From Kaistia dalseonensis (GTDB lineage: Bacteria; Pseudomonadota; Alphaproteobacteria; Rhizobiales; Kaistiaceae), in assembly GCF_030814715.1 (NCBI RefSeq), contig NZ_JAUSVO010000001.1, positions 62,001-126,000 of the forward strand: 64,000 nt of DNA, in the 5' to 3' direction. Both the position numbers and the translations under genes were made by a program. The notes below the pieces were generated by a model. It did no database searches, had not been told where the DNA came from, and worked only from the letters and a program-made list of their open reading frames with translations. Shown piece after piece: positions 51,029-60,753 of the stretch. Position 1 is the stretch's first letter. Every line of letters begins with the position of its first letter.

Positions 51029-52474
51029 TCAATCCGCCACTTCGGCGACGGTCGGACGTCGCCTGACCGGCTCATCCGGTACGGCCTTCTGGGCCGGCCG
51101 CGAGCCCGAAGCGGCGATCGATGCGACGAGTTCGGCGAGTTGGCTGATGCCCTGCGATCCGGGATCGGCGTTCGTCGTCTTGTCCATCGATGCGGCCGGC
51201 AGGACGGCACGGGCAAAACCAAGCTTTTGCGCCTCTTTCAGGCGCTGCGCGGCATGCACGACCGGCCGGACGGCGCCCGACAAGCTCACCTCGCCGAAAT
51301 AGACGCAATCAGCCGGCAGAGCAATACCGGAGAGCGAGGATACGAGCGCTGCGGCGACCGCGAGATCGGCAGCCGGCTCAGCGATTTTGAGGCCGCCGGC
51401 CACCGCAAGATAAACGTCATTCGGCCCGAGCCGCACACCGCAATGCGATTCGAGCACGGCGATCACCATGGCGAGGCGGCCGCTGTCCCAGCCGACTACG
51501 GCGCGCCGTGGCGTGCCGAGCGGCGAGGGGGCGACGAGCGCCTGGATTTCGACGAGGACGGGGCGGGTGCCTTCCATCCCGGCGAAGACCGCCGCGCCGG
51601 GCGAGGAAGCGTTGCGTTCGCCGAGAAAGAGCTCCGACGGGTTTGGTACTTCGCGCAGGCCGCTGCCCGTCATCTCGAAGACGCCGATCTCGTCGGTCGC
51701 GCCGAAACGATTCTTGACTGCACGCAGGATGCGGAAATGATGGCCGCCTTCGCCCTCGAAATAGAGCACGGCGTCCACCATGTGCTCGACGACGCGCGGA
51801 CCGGCAATCTGGCCGTCCTTGGTGACGTGTCCAACCAGGACGACGGTTGCGCCGGATTGCTTGGCATAGCGGATCATGGCCTGCGCCGATGCGCGGACCT
51901 GCGTCACCGTCCCCGGCGCCGAATCGGCCTGCTCGGTCCAGAGCGTCTGAACGGAATCGACGATCACCAGTGCCGGCCTCGGGCCGGCCTCCAGCGTCGT
52001 CAATATGTCTTCGACCGACGTCTCAGCCGCGAGCGCGACCGGTGCACGCGCAACGCCCATGCGCTCGGCCCTGAGGCGGACCTGCGCGACGGCTTCTTCG
52101 CCCGATATGTAGATGACCCGCTGCCCGCGCTCGGCCAGCGCCGCCGATGCTTGCAGCAGCAGCGTCGATTTGCCGATGCCGGGATCGCCGCCGACGAGGA
52201 GCGCCGATCCGCGCACGAAACCGCCACCCGTCACGCGGTCGAGTTCGGCAATGCCGGTCGGGACGCGAGGCGCCTCGGCGCTTTCGCCATGCAACGGCTC
52301 GAGCGGCACGACGCGGCCTTTCCGGCCACTCCGCGCGGGTCCGCCGCCGATGCCGCCGGCCGCATTCTCCTCGACGAGGGTGTTCCACTCGCCGCAGGAT
52401 TCGCAGCGCCCCTGCCAGCGCGGGCTGGCGGCACCGCAATTCTGGCAGATGAACTGGAGCTTGGCCTTGGCCAC
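51029..52474 (-). CDS. radA: DNA repair protein RadA
   Basis: 481 aa. C4 zinc finger (Cys10, Cys13, Cys24, Cys27), RecA-like ATPase with Walker A GGDPGIGKSTLL and the RadA-specific VKNRFG motif, and a C-terminal Lon-protease-like domain (GGLKIAEPAADLAVAAALVSS). It promotes branch migration of recombination intermediates. GTG start with GGAGG 7 nt upstream; the G is shared with the TAG stop of alr. Confidence 0.97.
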   Translation of the reverse strand: MAKAKLQFICQNCGAASPRWQGRCESCGEWNTLVEENAAGGIGGGPARSGRKGRVVPLEPLHGESAEAPRVPTGIAELDRVTGGGFVRGSALLVGGDPGIGKSTLLLQASAALAERGQRVIYISGEEAVAQVRLRAERMGVARAPVALAAETSVEDILTTLEAGPRPALVIVDSVQTLWTEQADSAPGTVTQVRASAQAMIRYAKQSGATVVLVGHVTKDGQIAGPRVVEHMVDAVLYFEGEGGHHFRILRAVKNRFGATDEIGVFEMTGSGLREVPNPSELFLGERNASSPGAAVFAGMEGTRPVLVEIQALVAPSPLGTPRRAVVGWDSGRLAMVIAVLESHCGVRLGPNDVYLAVAGGLKIAEPAADLAVAAALVSSLSGIALPADCVYFGEVSLSGAVRPVVHAAQRLKEAQKLGFARAVLPAASMDKTTNADPGSQGISQLAELVASIAASGSRPAQKAVPDEPVRRRPTVAEVAD

Positions 52475-53604
52475 TACGCGCCTCCGACATAGTGGCGCTC
52501 ATAGCGATCGCCGAGACTGGTCATGAACTCATAGCCGATGGTGCCGGCCGAAGCCGCGACCGTATCGATCGCGATGTTCGGGCCGAAAAGCTCGACGAAA
52601 TCGCCGCGTGCGGCGTCGGGTATGTCGGTCAGGTCGATCGCCATGAGGTCCATGGAGACGCGTCCGAAAAGCGGCGCCGACTTGCCATGGACAAAGACGC
52701 TGGCGCCCGGCCGCAGATCGCTGGAGCTTGCGGCGCGCAGATAGCCATCGGCATAGCCCGTCGAGAGAATGCCTATCCGGCTGGTCCGTCTCGTCGTCTG
52801 CGTCGCGCCATAGCCGACGGTCTCGCCCTCGGGAACGACCCGGACCTGAATGATCCGCGTCTCGACGGTGATGACCGTGCGAAGCGGTGCTTCGTCCCGC
52901 ATGAAGGCGCCGCCATAAAGCGCGATGCCCGGCCGGACGAGGTTGAAATGATAGTCGGACCCGAGATGGATGCCGGCAGAATGAGCGAGCGACGCCGGGA
53001 CATCCGGGAAGAGAGCCGCGACCGCACCGAAATGGCCAAGCTGGCGCGCATTCAACGGGTGATCCGGCGTATCGGCGCAGGCGAGATGGCTCATCACGAG
53101 GGAAAGGCCGAGCGAGCGTGCGCTCTCCGGCAATTGCGCCAGCGCGCCAGCCTGGTCGAGCGTCAGGCCGAGCCGGTTCATGCCCGTGTCGACATGAAGG
53201 GCGGCGAGGCCGCGCCCGCCGCCGGCGCGATAGGCGGCCCATTCCTCGATCTCGGCGAGCGAGCCGAGCACGGGCCTCAGGTCCTTATCGGCGAGGGTGT
53301 GGGCTGATCCTTCGGCAAGGCCGTTCAGGACGTAAATCGTCGCCTCGGGAAGTGCCGCCCGCAAGCGCAGACCCTCTGCCGGCAGGGCGACGAAGAACGT
53401 GCGGCAACCGGCGGCAGCGAGCGCGACGACAGCCGGCTCGAGTCCAATGCCATACGCATTGCCCTTGACCGCGGCTCCAGTCTCTGCGCCGCCGGCGCGC
53501 TGCGCGAGCACGCGCCAATTATCGGCGAGCGCGCCGAGATCCACGGTCAGGCGGCCGCCCGCTATGGAGCGCGACGAGGTATCGGCTTGGTGCAGATTGT
53601 TCAT
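52474..53604 (-). CDS. alr: Alanine racemase
   Basis: 376 aa. PLP-dependent racemase giving D-Ala for peptidoglycan. The PLP Lys47 sits in AAVKGNAYGIG and the catalytic Tyr265 in GYGATQTT; HVDTGMNRLGL and GGAFMRDE are further markers. The start is uncertain: ATG at 53604 lacks a Shine-Dalgarno sequence, and the frame stays open to a GTG at 53670. Stop overlaps radA by one base, so alr-radA-cvpA-purF form an operon. Confidence 0.95.
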   Translation of the reverse strand: MNNLHQADTSSRSIAGGRLTVDLGALADNWRVLAQRAGGAETGAAVKGNAYGIGLEPAVVALAAAGCRTFFVALPAEGLRLRAALPEATIYVLNGLAEGSAHTLADKDLRPVLGSLAEIEEWAAYRAGGGRGLAALHVDTGMNRLGLTLDQAGALAQLPESARSLGLSLVMSHLACADTPDHPLNARQLGHFGAVAALFPDVPASLAHSAGIHLGSDYHFNLVRPGIALYGGAFMRDEAPLRTVITVETRIIQVRVVPEGETVGYGATQTTRRTSRIGILSTGYADGYLRAASSSDLRPGASVFVHGKSAPLFGRVSMDLMAIDLTDIPDAARGDFVELFGPNIAIDTVAASAGTIGYEFMTSLGDRYERHYVGGA

Positions 53605-53671
53605 TGGAGCAAGCTTATGTGATTCCATCAGCGGCCGGCAGATCGGCATCGATACTGTCCGCTTTAGCACT

Positions 53672-54124
53672 ATGATCGCTGCTCTTCGCGGCTTTCTCGC
53701 GACGATGATGCGGAGGCCGTCATTGCAGCAGACTGCTCGTCATCTCGGCTACGTCACCCTCGTCGTAGACGACTATGATCGCGCCATAGCCTATTTCACC
53801 GGCGTGCTGGATTTCGACCTGGTCGAGGATACGCCGCTCGGACCAGACAAGCGCTGGGTTCTGGTTGCGCCGGCCGGTTCAGACGGCGCGCGGCTTCTGC
53901 TGGCCAAGGCCGCCAATGAAGCCCAGGCCGGACGCATCGGCGATCAGACCGGAGGCCGCGTCGCCTTCTTCCTGCATACCACTGATTTTGAGCGCGACTT
54001 CGCCTTGTTCACCGCGCGCGGTGTCTGCTTCCTCGAAGCTCCCCGCCAGGAAAGCTACGGCACAGTCGCCGTCTTCGAGGACATTTTCGGCAACAGATGG
54101 GATCTGCTCGAGCTCAAGCGCTGA
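53672..54124 (+). CDS. VOC family (glyoxalase/bleomycin-resistance fold) protein
   Basis: 150 aa from this start. The domain begins at HLGYVTLVVDDYDRAIAYFTGVLDFDLVEDTPL and ends with YGTVAVFEDIFGNRWDLLELKR, the Glu/His-type metal positions of the VOC fold. Substrate unknown. Alternative ATGs at 53705/53708 would also be compatible, as residues before the domain are not conserved. It is wedged on the opposite strand between alr and dnaB, ending 6 nt from the dnaB stop. Confidence 0.82.
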   Translation: MIAALRGFLATMMRRPSLQQTARHLGYVTLVVDDYDRAIAYFTGVLDFDLVEDTPLGPDKRWVLVAPAGSDGARLLLAKAANEAQAGRIGDQTGGRVAFFLHTTDFERDFALFTARGVCFLEAPRQESYGTVAVFEDIFGNRWDLLELKR

Positions 54125-54130
54125 CGCGCG

Positions 54131-55618
54131 TCATTCATAGCTTTCCGGCAGATGATCGCGGCGGACGAGGTTGGAGAAGCGCGTCACTTCGGCCTCGAAT
54201 TGGAGCGGCACCGTGCCGGTCGGGCCGTGACGCTGCTTGCCGATGATGACCTCGGCGATGCCGGCGACCTGCTCCATCTCGGCTTGCCACTTGAAGAACT
54301 CTTCGGTTCCTTCCTTCGGCATCTTGCCCTTCAGATAATATTCGTCGCGATAGACGAACATCACCACGTCGGCGTCCTGCTCGATCGAGCCGGATTCGCG
54401 CAAGTCCGAGAGCTGCGGCCGCTTGTCGTCACGGGCCTCGACCTGGCGCGAGAGCTGCGACAGCGCGATCACCGGAACGGCGAGTTCCTTGGCCAAGGCC
54501 TTGAGGCCGGTCGTGATTTCGGTGATCTCCTGCACGCGGTTGGCCTGTCCCTTGCCGGAACCCTGCAGCAGCTGCAGGTAGTCGATGACAAGGAGATCGA
54601 GGCCGCGCTGGCGTTTCAGCCGGCGCGCGCGGGCCGTCAACTGGGCGATCGAGAGACCGCCCGTCTGGTCGATATAGAGCGGTATGCGCGCCATTTCGCG
54701 CGATGCTGCGACGACACGGGCGAACTGGTTCTCGTCGATCGATCCGCGGCGGATATGCGAGGAAGAGACGCCCGACTGCTCGGCGATGATACGGGTCGCG
54801 AGCTGTTCGGCCGACATTTCCAGCGAGAAGAAGCCGACAATGCCGCCATTCACGGTCTTCATCGAACCATCAGGCTGCAATTCACCGCGATAGACCTTCG
54901 CGACATTGTAGGCGATGTTCGTGACGAGCGATGTCTTGCCCATGGCCGGGCGGCCAGCGAGCACGATCAGATCGGAGGGCTGCAGGCCGCCCATCTGCTT
55001 GTCGAGGTCGTCGAGCCCGGTTGCGATGCCCGACAGGTGGCCGTCGCGCTGATAGGCGGCGCTCGCCATGTCGATGGCGTTCTTGAGCGCGTCTTCGAAC
55101 GAGTGGAAGCCGCCATCATAGCGCCCCGTCTCGGCGAGCGCGAACAGCCGACGCTCGGCATCCTCGATCTGCGCGCGGGGCGGCATGTCGATTGGCGCGT
55201 CATAGGCGATGTTGACGACATCCTCGCCAATGCCGATCAACGAGCGGCGAATGGCGAGATCGTAGATCGCGCGACCGTAATCCTCCGCATTGATGATCGT
55301 CGTCGCCTCGGCGGCGAGGCGGGCGAGATATTGCGGCACGTTCAGATCGCCAATGGCGAGGTCGGGCGGCAGGAAGCTCTTCAGCGTGACCGGCGTCGCC
55401 ACCTTGTTCTGGCGGATGATCTGCGACGTGATCTCGTAGATCTGCCGATGAATCGGCTCGTGGAAATGGCCGGCCTCGAGAAAATCCGAGACGCGGTAGA
55501 ACGCCTCATTGTTCACGAGGATGGCGCCGAGGAGCGCCTGCTCGGCCTCGATGTTATGCGGTTGCTGCCGATAGAGTTCGACAGGCTGAGATTGTATCGC
55601 ACGCGCTGGCAGGTTCAT
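54131..55618 (-). CDS. dnaB: Replicative DNA helicase DnaB
   Basis: 495 aa hexameric 5-prime to 3-prime helicase of the replisome. N-terminal domain with RQQPHNIEAEQALLGAILVN; RecA-like C-terminal domain with Walker A GRPAMGKTSL and DYLQLLQG (Walker B), then SQLSRQVEARDDKRPQLSDLRESGSIEQDADVV. Start MNLPARAIQS chosen over an ATG five codons upstream; GAGGG upstream. No intein is present. Confidence 0.98.
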   Translation of the reverse strand: MNLPARAIQSQPVELYRQQPHNIEAEQALLGAILVNNEAFYRVSDFLEAGHFHEPIHRQIYEITSQIIRQNKVATPVTLKSFLPPDLAIGDLNVPQYLARLAAEATTIINAEDYGRAIYDLAIRRSLIGIGEDVVNIAYDAPIDMPPRAQIEDAERRLFALAETGRYDGGFHSFEDALKNAIDMASAAYQRDGHLSGIATGLDDLDKQMGGLQPSDLIVLAGRPAMGKTSLVTNIAYNVAKVYRGELQPDGSMKTVNGGIVGFFSLEMSAEQLATRIIAEQSGVSSSHIRRGSIDENQFARVVAASREMARIPLYIDQTGGLSIAQLTARARRLKRQRGLDLLVIDYLQLLQGSGKGQANRVQEITEITTGLKALAKELAVPVIALSQLSRQVEARDDKRPQLSDLRESGSIEQDADVVMFVYRDEYYLKGKMPKEGTEEFFKWQAEMEQVAGIAEVIIGKQRHGPTGTVPLQFEAEVTRFSNLVRRDHLPESYE

Positions 55619-55882
55619 CGTTCTCGCCCTCAATCCCCGGCAGGTAGTTAGCGGCAGGGGCCGACGCGACTCAAACGCTCATATCAATCGTACACGTTAT
55701 CAACAGAGGCGGCTCAAGCCACATGCTCTCTCTTGCATTGAGCAAAACTGCGGCAATGGACCGATTCTCTGCCCCATGTTTCCACCCCTTATCCAGTTTA
55801 TTTGAACAGCGCGCGTAGGGTTCGCCGGCGCGTGGCGTGCTGGGGTCATGGCTGGGGTGCCGGATCATCATGGGAGCACGGC

Positions 55883-57373
55883 ATGGACGCGGAAAGCGCA
55901 AGGACCGCATTGCACCGTTTCGGCCTCGGCCCGAGGCCCGGGGACATCGAGAAGATCGCGAGCGACCCTCGCGGTGCTCTGCTCGCAGAGCTCGGGACAA
56001 CGGATATCGCCATCCTTGACGATGCCGACCTGCCGAATACCTCGCAGGGTTTCATCGCCATCCGCGACTATCAGATGGATCGGAGGCTCAAGCGCGACAC
56101 CGAGAAGAAGGTGCAGGCCGAAATGGCCGCCATGAGCGCCACCGGGCCGAGCGGTGCGCCCGTCGCGCCAATGCCTGGCATGACCGCCATGGCTGCCGGT
56201 GAAATTGCGAGCGCTGCGCCAAAGCCAAAGGCCGACGTCCCGACGCCTCCCTCCGTGCCGCAGGCTTATTATCGCGACGAGATCGATGCCCGAACGGCCC
56301 GCCAGCGTGCTGTCTCGATCGGCTTCGTCGAGCGACTGGTCTTATTCTGGACCAACCATTTCGCCGTACAGGCGGATAAGGATGAAATGGTCCGTGGTCT
56401 TGCCGGCGCTTTCGAACGCGAAGCGATACGGCCCTTCGTGCTTGGCCGCTTCGAGGACATGCTCGTTGCAGCGACCCGCCATCCGGCGATGCTGCTGTCG
56501 CTCGACAATGCCGGCTCGATCGGCCCGGATTCGCGGGCCGGCAAGAAGCGCGACCGTGGCCTCAATGAGAACCACGCACGTGAGCTTCTGGAACTCCACA
56601 CGATCGGCGTCGACGGCGGCTACAGCCAGTCGGATGTCACCGCCTTTGCCCGTATCCTGACGGGCTGGACCTTCGAGCGGAATGTCGAACGCGCCGATGC
56701 CGGCGTCTTCCGCTTTCAACCCAATCTGCATGAGCCCGGCGACCAGACCGTCATGGGCAAGGTCTACCGGGCCGATGTCGACTATCCCGTCGGGAATGAA
56801 GGACAGGGGCTGTCGATCCTGCATGATCTCGCGGTGCATCCGGCAACCGCCCGTCACATTGCCGGGAAGCTTGCCCGTCATTTCGTCGCGGACGACCCAC
56901 CACAGGCATTGGTGGACCGCATCGCCGCGAAGTTCACCAGTTCCGGCGGCGATCTGAAGGCCATTGCCGAAACACTGGTACGGTCCGACGAGGCCTGGGC
57001 ACCGGGCCGGAAATTCACTACGCCGCAACGCTTCCTGACGGCCTCGATCCGAGCGCTGGACGTCGATCTCGAGGCACAGCGCGTCATCCAGTTCCTGAAT
57101 GTGCTGGGCCAGCCCTATTGGACGCCCCCATCCCCCGAAGGCTTCCACGACGACGCCGGAACATGGCTGGCACCGGACGGGCTGACGAGTCGGCTCGATA
57201 TTGCCGATCGCCTCGCACAGCAGGCCGCGCTCGCGAGCGATCCCATGGCTTGGACAGTCGACATTCTGGGCGTCGGCGCCTCGCAGGAGACGGTGCAGGC
57301 CATCCGGCGAGCCGAATCGGCCAGGCAGGCTGCGGCCCTGCTCGTCATGTCGCCCGAATTTCAGTGGAGCTGA
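55883..57373 (+). CDS. DUF1800 family protein
   Basis: 496 aa. Starts with ALHRFGLGPRPGDIEKI and contains ENHARELLELHTIGVDGGYSQSDVTAFARILTGW, the DUF1800 signature, then FVADDPPQALVDRIAAKF. A Met/Ala/Pro-rich insertion lies at about residues 78-125. No signal peptide is obvious. It is paired with a DUF1501 gene 4 nt downstream, the usual two-gene unit of unknown role. GGGAG lies 7 nt before the ATG. Confidence 0.9.
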   Translation: MDAESARTALHRFGLGPRPGDIEKIASDPRGALLAELGTTDIAILDDADLPNTSQGFIAIRDYQMDRRLKRDTEKKVQAEMAAMSATGPSGAPVAPMPGMTAMAAGEIASAAPKPKADVPTPPSVPQAYYRDEIDARTARQRAVSIGFVERLVLFWTNHFAVQADKDEMVRGLAGAFEREAIRPFVLGRFEDMLVAATRHPAMLLSLDNAGSIGPDSRAGKKRDRGLNENHARELLELHTIGVDGGYSQSDVTAFARILTGWTFERNVERADAGVFRFQPNLHEPGDQTVMGKVYRADVDYPVGNEGQGLSILHDLAVHPATARHIAGKLARHFVADDPPQALVDRIAAKFTSSGGDLKAIAETLVRSDEAWAPGRKFTTPQRFLTASIRALDVDLEAQRVIQFLNVLGQPYWTPPSPEGFHDDAGTWLAPDGLTSRLDIADRLAQQAALASDPMAWTVDILGVGASQETVQAIRRAESARQAAALLVMSPEFQWS

Positions 57374-57377
57374 TCCG

Positions 57378-58604
57378 ATGGAACACGCGATGAATGCTAA
57401 TGACGGTCTGCTGCGGCCGAGCCGTCGTCTCTTCCTCGCCGGAGCCGGCGCCTTCGTCGCCTGGGCCCAGATGCCGCGCTTCGCCTTTGCCGGCACGCGC
57501 GACCCGCGATTCGTCGTGGTGATCCTGCGGGGCGCGCTCGACGGTCTTGCGGTGGTGCCTCCGATCGCTGATCCAGAGTATCCGGAGCTGCGTGGCGATC
57601 TCGCCATTGGCAGTCCGGGGCAGGGCGGCACGCTGCCGCTCGGTGGCTTCTTCGCCCTCAATGACGCCATGCCGAACCTCCACGCCCGCTATCAGAAGCG
57701 CGAAGCCCTGATCGTGCACGCGGCGGCCTCGGCCTATCGCGACCGTTCGCATTTCGACGGTCAGGACGTGCTGGAGAGCGGCATGGCAGGGCCTCGCATG
57801 AGCCGTGACGGATGGCTCAACCGGGCGGCCGACGCCTTACCGAAAGGTGGGGCGGTTCGGCCGACCGAAGGATTGGCGGTGAGCGCCACTGTGCCGCTCG
57901 TGCTGCGCGGTCGTGCGCCCGTCTTCACATGGATGCCGGCGGGGCTCCAGCCGGCGGGCATGGACACTGCCGACCGGTTGATGGACCTCTACACCCATGC
58001 CGATCCCGAGCTTGGCCGGGTCTTTTCGGCCGGGCGCATGGTCGACAAGATGGCGGCCGGTGGATCACAGATCAAAGGCGGTGGGCTCGACGTCAATTTT
58101 CGCCGCATTTCGGTCGGCGCCGCACGCCTGCTCGCGGAAGAGGACGGGCCGAGGCTCGCCGCGCTCAGCTATGATGGCTGGGACACGCACGCCAATGAAG
58201 GACCGGAGGATGGCCGCCTCGGCAAGTTGCTCGCGGCATTGGACGGCGCGCTCGATGGCCTCGCCGCGGAACTGGCGCCCGTCTGGAGCGACACGGTCGT
58301 CGCGGTGATGACCGAATTCGGCCGTACCGCGCGAACAAACGGCACCGAGGGAACCGACCATGGCACGGCGACCACGGCCTTCCTGATGGGAGGCGCCGTC
58401 AAGGGCGGTCGCGTGCTCGCCGATTGGCCGGGCCTCAAGCCGAGCCAACTCTATCAGGGGCGAGACCTCGCCGCGACGACCGATCTGCGGGGCGTCCTGA
58501 AAGGCGTACTGCGCGATCATCTCGGAATATCAGAGGCGACGCTCTCGACCCGCATCTTCCCGGACAGCATCGGCGTGAAGCCGATCGACGACCTCATCGC
58601 ATAA
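57378..58604 (+). CDS. DUF1501 family protein, Tat-exported
   Basis: 408 aa. The N-terminus has a twin-arginine signal (SRRLFLAGAGAFVAWA, Arg16-Arg17), so it should be exported folded. DUF1501 markers are FVVVILRGALDGLAVVPP, SHFDGQDVLESG and MTEFGRTARTNGTEGTDHGTATTAFLMGG, an alkaline-phosphatase/sulfatase-like fold with possible metal ligands. GGAG precedes the ATG. Function unknown; co-translated with the DUF1800 gene. Confidence 0.9.
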   Translation: MEHAMNANDGLLRPSRRLFLAGAGAFVAWAQMPRFAFAGTRDPRFVVVILRGALDGLAVVPPIADPEYPELRGDLAIGSPGQGGTLPLGGFFALNDAMPNLHARYQKREALIVHAAASAYRDRSHFDGQDVLESGMAGPRMSRDGWLNRAADALPKGGAVRPTEGLAVSATVPLVLRGRAPVFTWMPAGLQPAGMDTADRLMDLYTHADPELGRVFSAGRMVDKMAAGGSQIKGGGLDVNFRRISVGAARLLAEEDGPRLAALSYDGWDTHANEGPEDGRLGKLLAALDGALDGLAAELAPVWSDTVVAVMTEFGRTARTNGTEGTDHGTATTAFLMGGAVKGGRVLADWPGLKPSQLYQGRDLAATTDLRGVLKGVLRDHLGISEATLSTRIFPDSIGVKPIDDLIA

Positions 58605-58618
58605 GACTGGAACTGACG

Positions 58619-58660
58619 CGCTGCCTCCCGTCATCGACGCGACGATGAAGGGGGGCAGCG
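58619..58660. terminator. Terminator between convergent DUF1501 gene and cfa
   Basis: CGCTGCCTCCC / GGGGGGCAGCG (11 bp with one G-U) enclosing a second stem TCATCG / CGATGA, 14 nt after the DUF1501 stop and just before the cfa stop; followed by TTGTCTGTCTATT on the plus strand. Confidence 0.75.
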
Positions 58661-58668
58661 TTGTCTGT

Positions 58669-59928
58669 CTATTCCCCGGCGATCTTGAGGGAAGGGCGCT
58701 GGCCGGCCTGGTCGCGGCGCCGCAACGCCTCTTCCGCCTGCCAGATATAGTCGCGTGTCAGGGGCAGCGCGTTCTGGTCGCGAACGAGCTGAATCTGGAA
58801 GATCATCATGTCCTGATAGCGGAAGGCGGTCTCGGACGCGGCGAGATAGAACTCCCACATCCGGCAGAAGGCCTCGTCGTACAGCGCGAGCGCTTCGTCA
58901 CGCCGCGCCATGAAGCGTTCGCGCCACGCACGAAGGGTCTCCGCATAGTGAAGACGAAGAATCTCGATGTCGGTGACCTTGAGGCCCGCCTTCTCGATCG
59001 CTGGAAGCACTTCGGAGAGCGATGGAATGTAGCCGCCCGGGAAGATGTATTTCTGAATCCAGGAGTTCGTCTCGCCGGGCATGTCGAACCGGCCGATCGA
59101 ATGCAGCACCATGACGCCATCATCGGCGAGCAAATCCCGCGCCTTCTCGAAATACTCCGAGAAATGGCCGACACCGACATGCTCGAACATGCCGACAGAG
59201 ATGATGCGGTCGAATTTGGGCTTCAGCGACCGGTAGTCCTGCAGCAGGAACCGGGCGCGATGAGCGAGATCCTGCTCCTGCGCCCGCGCGTTCGAGACCT
59301 TGTGCTGTTCCTCCGATAGCGTCACGCCCGTGACGTCGATATCGGCACGGCTCGCGAGATAAAGACCGAGACCGCCCCAGCCGGAGCCAATGTCGAGCAC
59401 GCGCTGACCCGGCGCCAGAGCAAGCTTGGCGGCCAGATGGCGCTTCTTGGCGAGCTGCGCCTCTTCCAGCGAACTGTCCGGCGTCTCGAAATAGGCGCAG
59501 GAATATTGCTGGTCGCTGTCGAGGAAGAGCGAATAGAGCCGTCCGTCCAGATCATAATGATGGGCGACGTTCTGCCGCGAACGGAACGGCGTATTCCACT
59601 GGCGGAAGCGGCGCGTCCAGACACGGAAATGGTAGATGACGCGCCACCACCACGCTCGTCCCGTGCCGCCCATATTCTGCAGCACGACCTCAAGGAAATC
59701 GTAGATCGAGCCTTGGTCGAGGACCAAGCCCCCATCCATGAATGCTTCGCCGAGCTTCAACTCGGGATTGAGGACCACGCCGCGCTCGGCGGACTTCGAT
59801 GTGAAGCGCGCTCGAACATGCTGGCCGGTCCCGTCGCCGAAGCGGTAGACCGTTCCTTTGGCGTCAACCAGTTCCAAGGATCCCTTCTTGAGGGACTTGG
59901 AGAGATAGTCGGCGAGCAACCGGTTCAT
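58669..59928 (-). CDS. cfa: Cyclopropane-fatty-acyl-phospholipid synthase
   Basis: 419 aa. Transfers a methylene group from S-adenosylmethionine to unsaturated acyl chains of membrane phospholipids. SAM-binding motif VLDIGSGWGGLGLYLA at about 177-192, YSCAYF with Cys144 near the active-site bicarbonate, and VGMFEHVG. An N-terminal lipid-binding domain (1-110) precedes it. It stands alone between convergent DUF1501 and the rplI terminator. Confidence 0.95.
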   Translation of the reverse strand: MNRLLADYLSKSLKKGSLELVDAKGTVYRFGDGTGQHVRARFTSKSAERGVVLNPELKLGEAFMDGGLVLDQGSIYDFLEVVLQNMGGTGRAWWWRVIYHFRVWTRRFRQWNTPFRSRQNVAHHYDLDGRLYSLFLDSDQQYSCAYFETPDSSLEEAQLAKKRHLAAKLALAPGQRVLDIGSGWGGLGLYLASRADIDVTGVTLSEEQHKVSNARAQEQDLAHRARFLLQDYRSLKPKFDRIISVGMFEHVGVGHFSEYFEKARDLLADDGVMVLHSIGRFDMPGETNSWIQKYIFPGGYIPSLSEVLPAIEKAGLKVTDIEILRLHYAETLRAWRERFMARRDEALALYDEAFCRMWEFYLAASETAFRYQDMMIFQIQLVRDQNALPLTRDYIWQAEEALRRRDQAGQRPSLKIAGE

Positions 59929-60084
59929 GATGATCCGCCGCCCTTTCTGTGGGGGGCCCGGATAGCCGGGCTCGGCTTCGGTTGAGAACTTGGCATCATC
60001 TGCCTGTCACAAACGATGGTAGCCCCGATTTCGCCGTAATTTCAAGCGGGTGGGCGTGACCTTAAAACAACACTTGGAGGAATG

Positions 60085-60117
60085 AAAAAGAGGCGCGCCG
60101 ATTGCTCGGCGCGCCTC
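60085..60117 (-). terminator. Rho-independent terminator of the rpsF-rplI operon
   Basis: On the minus strand GAGGCGCGCCGA-GCAA-TCGGCGCGCCTC, a perfect 12-bp stem, then TTTTTC, 39 nt after the rplI stop. Confidence 0.95.
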
Positions 60118-60155
60118 CCAGAAAAACTAAGGCTTCCTTTGGGTATTGGATACCG

Positions 60156-60710
60156 TCAGGCTTCCTCGGCTTCGTCCTCGAAGCCTTCTTCATCCTCGAG
60201 CGGCTCGAGCTCGAAGGTCTCGCGAACGGTGAGATCCTCACCCTTCTCCTGGCGGGCGGCTTCGTCGGCGCTGCGGGCGACGTTGACCGTCACGGTCGAT
60301 TCGACTTCCGGATGGAGGGCGATGATGATCGTGTGCAGGCCGATCGTCTTGATCGGCTGCTCGAGCACGACCTGATTGCGGCTGACGCTGAAGCCGGCCT
60401 CGGTGACCAGATCGGCAACGTCGCGGCTCGACACGGAGCCGTAGAGCTGGCCCGTCTCGCCGGCCTGGCGAACGACGACGAAGGACTGGCCGTTCAGCTT
60501 CTCCGAGATCGCCTCGGCGTCCTTCTTGCGCTCGAGATTGCGGGCCTCGAGCTGCACCTTCTCGGCCTCGAAGCGCTTCTTGTTGGCTTCGGTGGCGCGC
60601 AGCGCCTTACCCGTGGGCAGCAGGAAGTTACGGGCAAAGCCGTCCTTGACGCGCACGACTTCGCCCATCTGGCCAAGCTTGGCGACGCGTTCCAGCAGAA
60701 TAACGTCCAT
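60156..60710 (-). CDS. rplI: 50S ribosomal protein L9
   Basis: 184 aa. N-terminal domain [37 protein letters not shown] binds 23S rRNA; a connecting helix and C-terminal domain follow, with an acidic Glu/Asp tail ([16 protein letters not shown]) typical of alphaproteobacterial L9. AAAGGAG lies 7 nt before the ATG, after an unstructured CAA-rich leader. Confidence 0.98.
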   Translation of the reverse strand: MDVILLERVAKLGQMGEVVRVKDGFARNFLLPTGKALRATEANKKRFEAEKVQLEARNLERKKDAEAISEKLNGQSFVVVRQAGETGQLYGSVSSRDVADLVTEAGFSVSRNQVVLEQPIKTIGLHTIIIALHPEVESTVTVNVARSADEAARQEKGEDLTVRETFELEPLEDEEGFEDEAEEA

Positions 60711-60753
60711 TTGATTGCTCCTTTAATTGCGTTTGTTGCTGTTGTTGTTGAAT

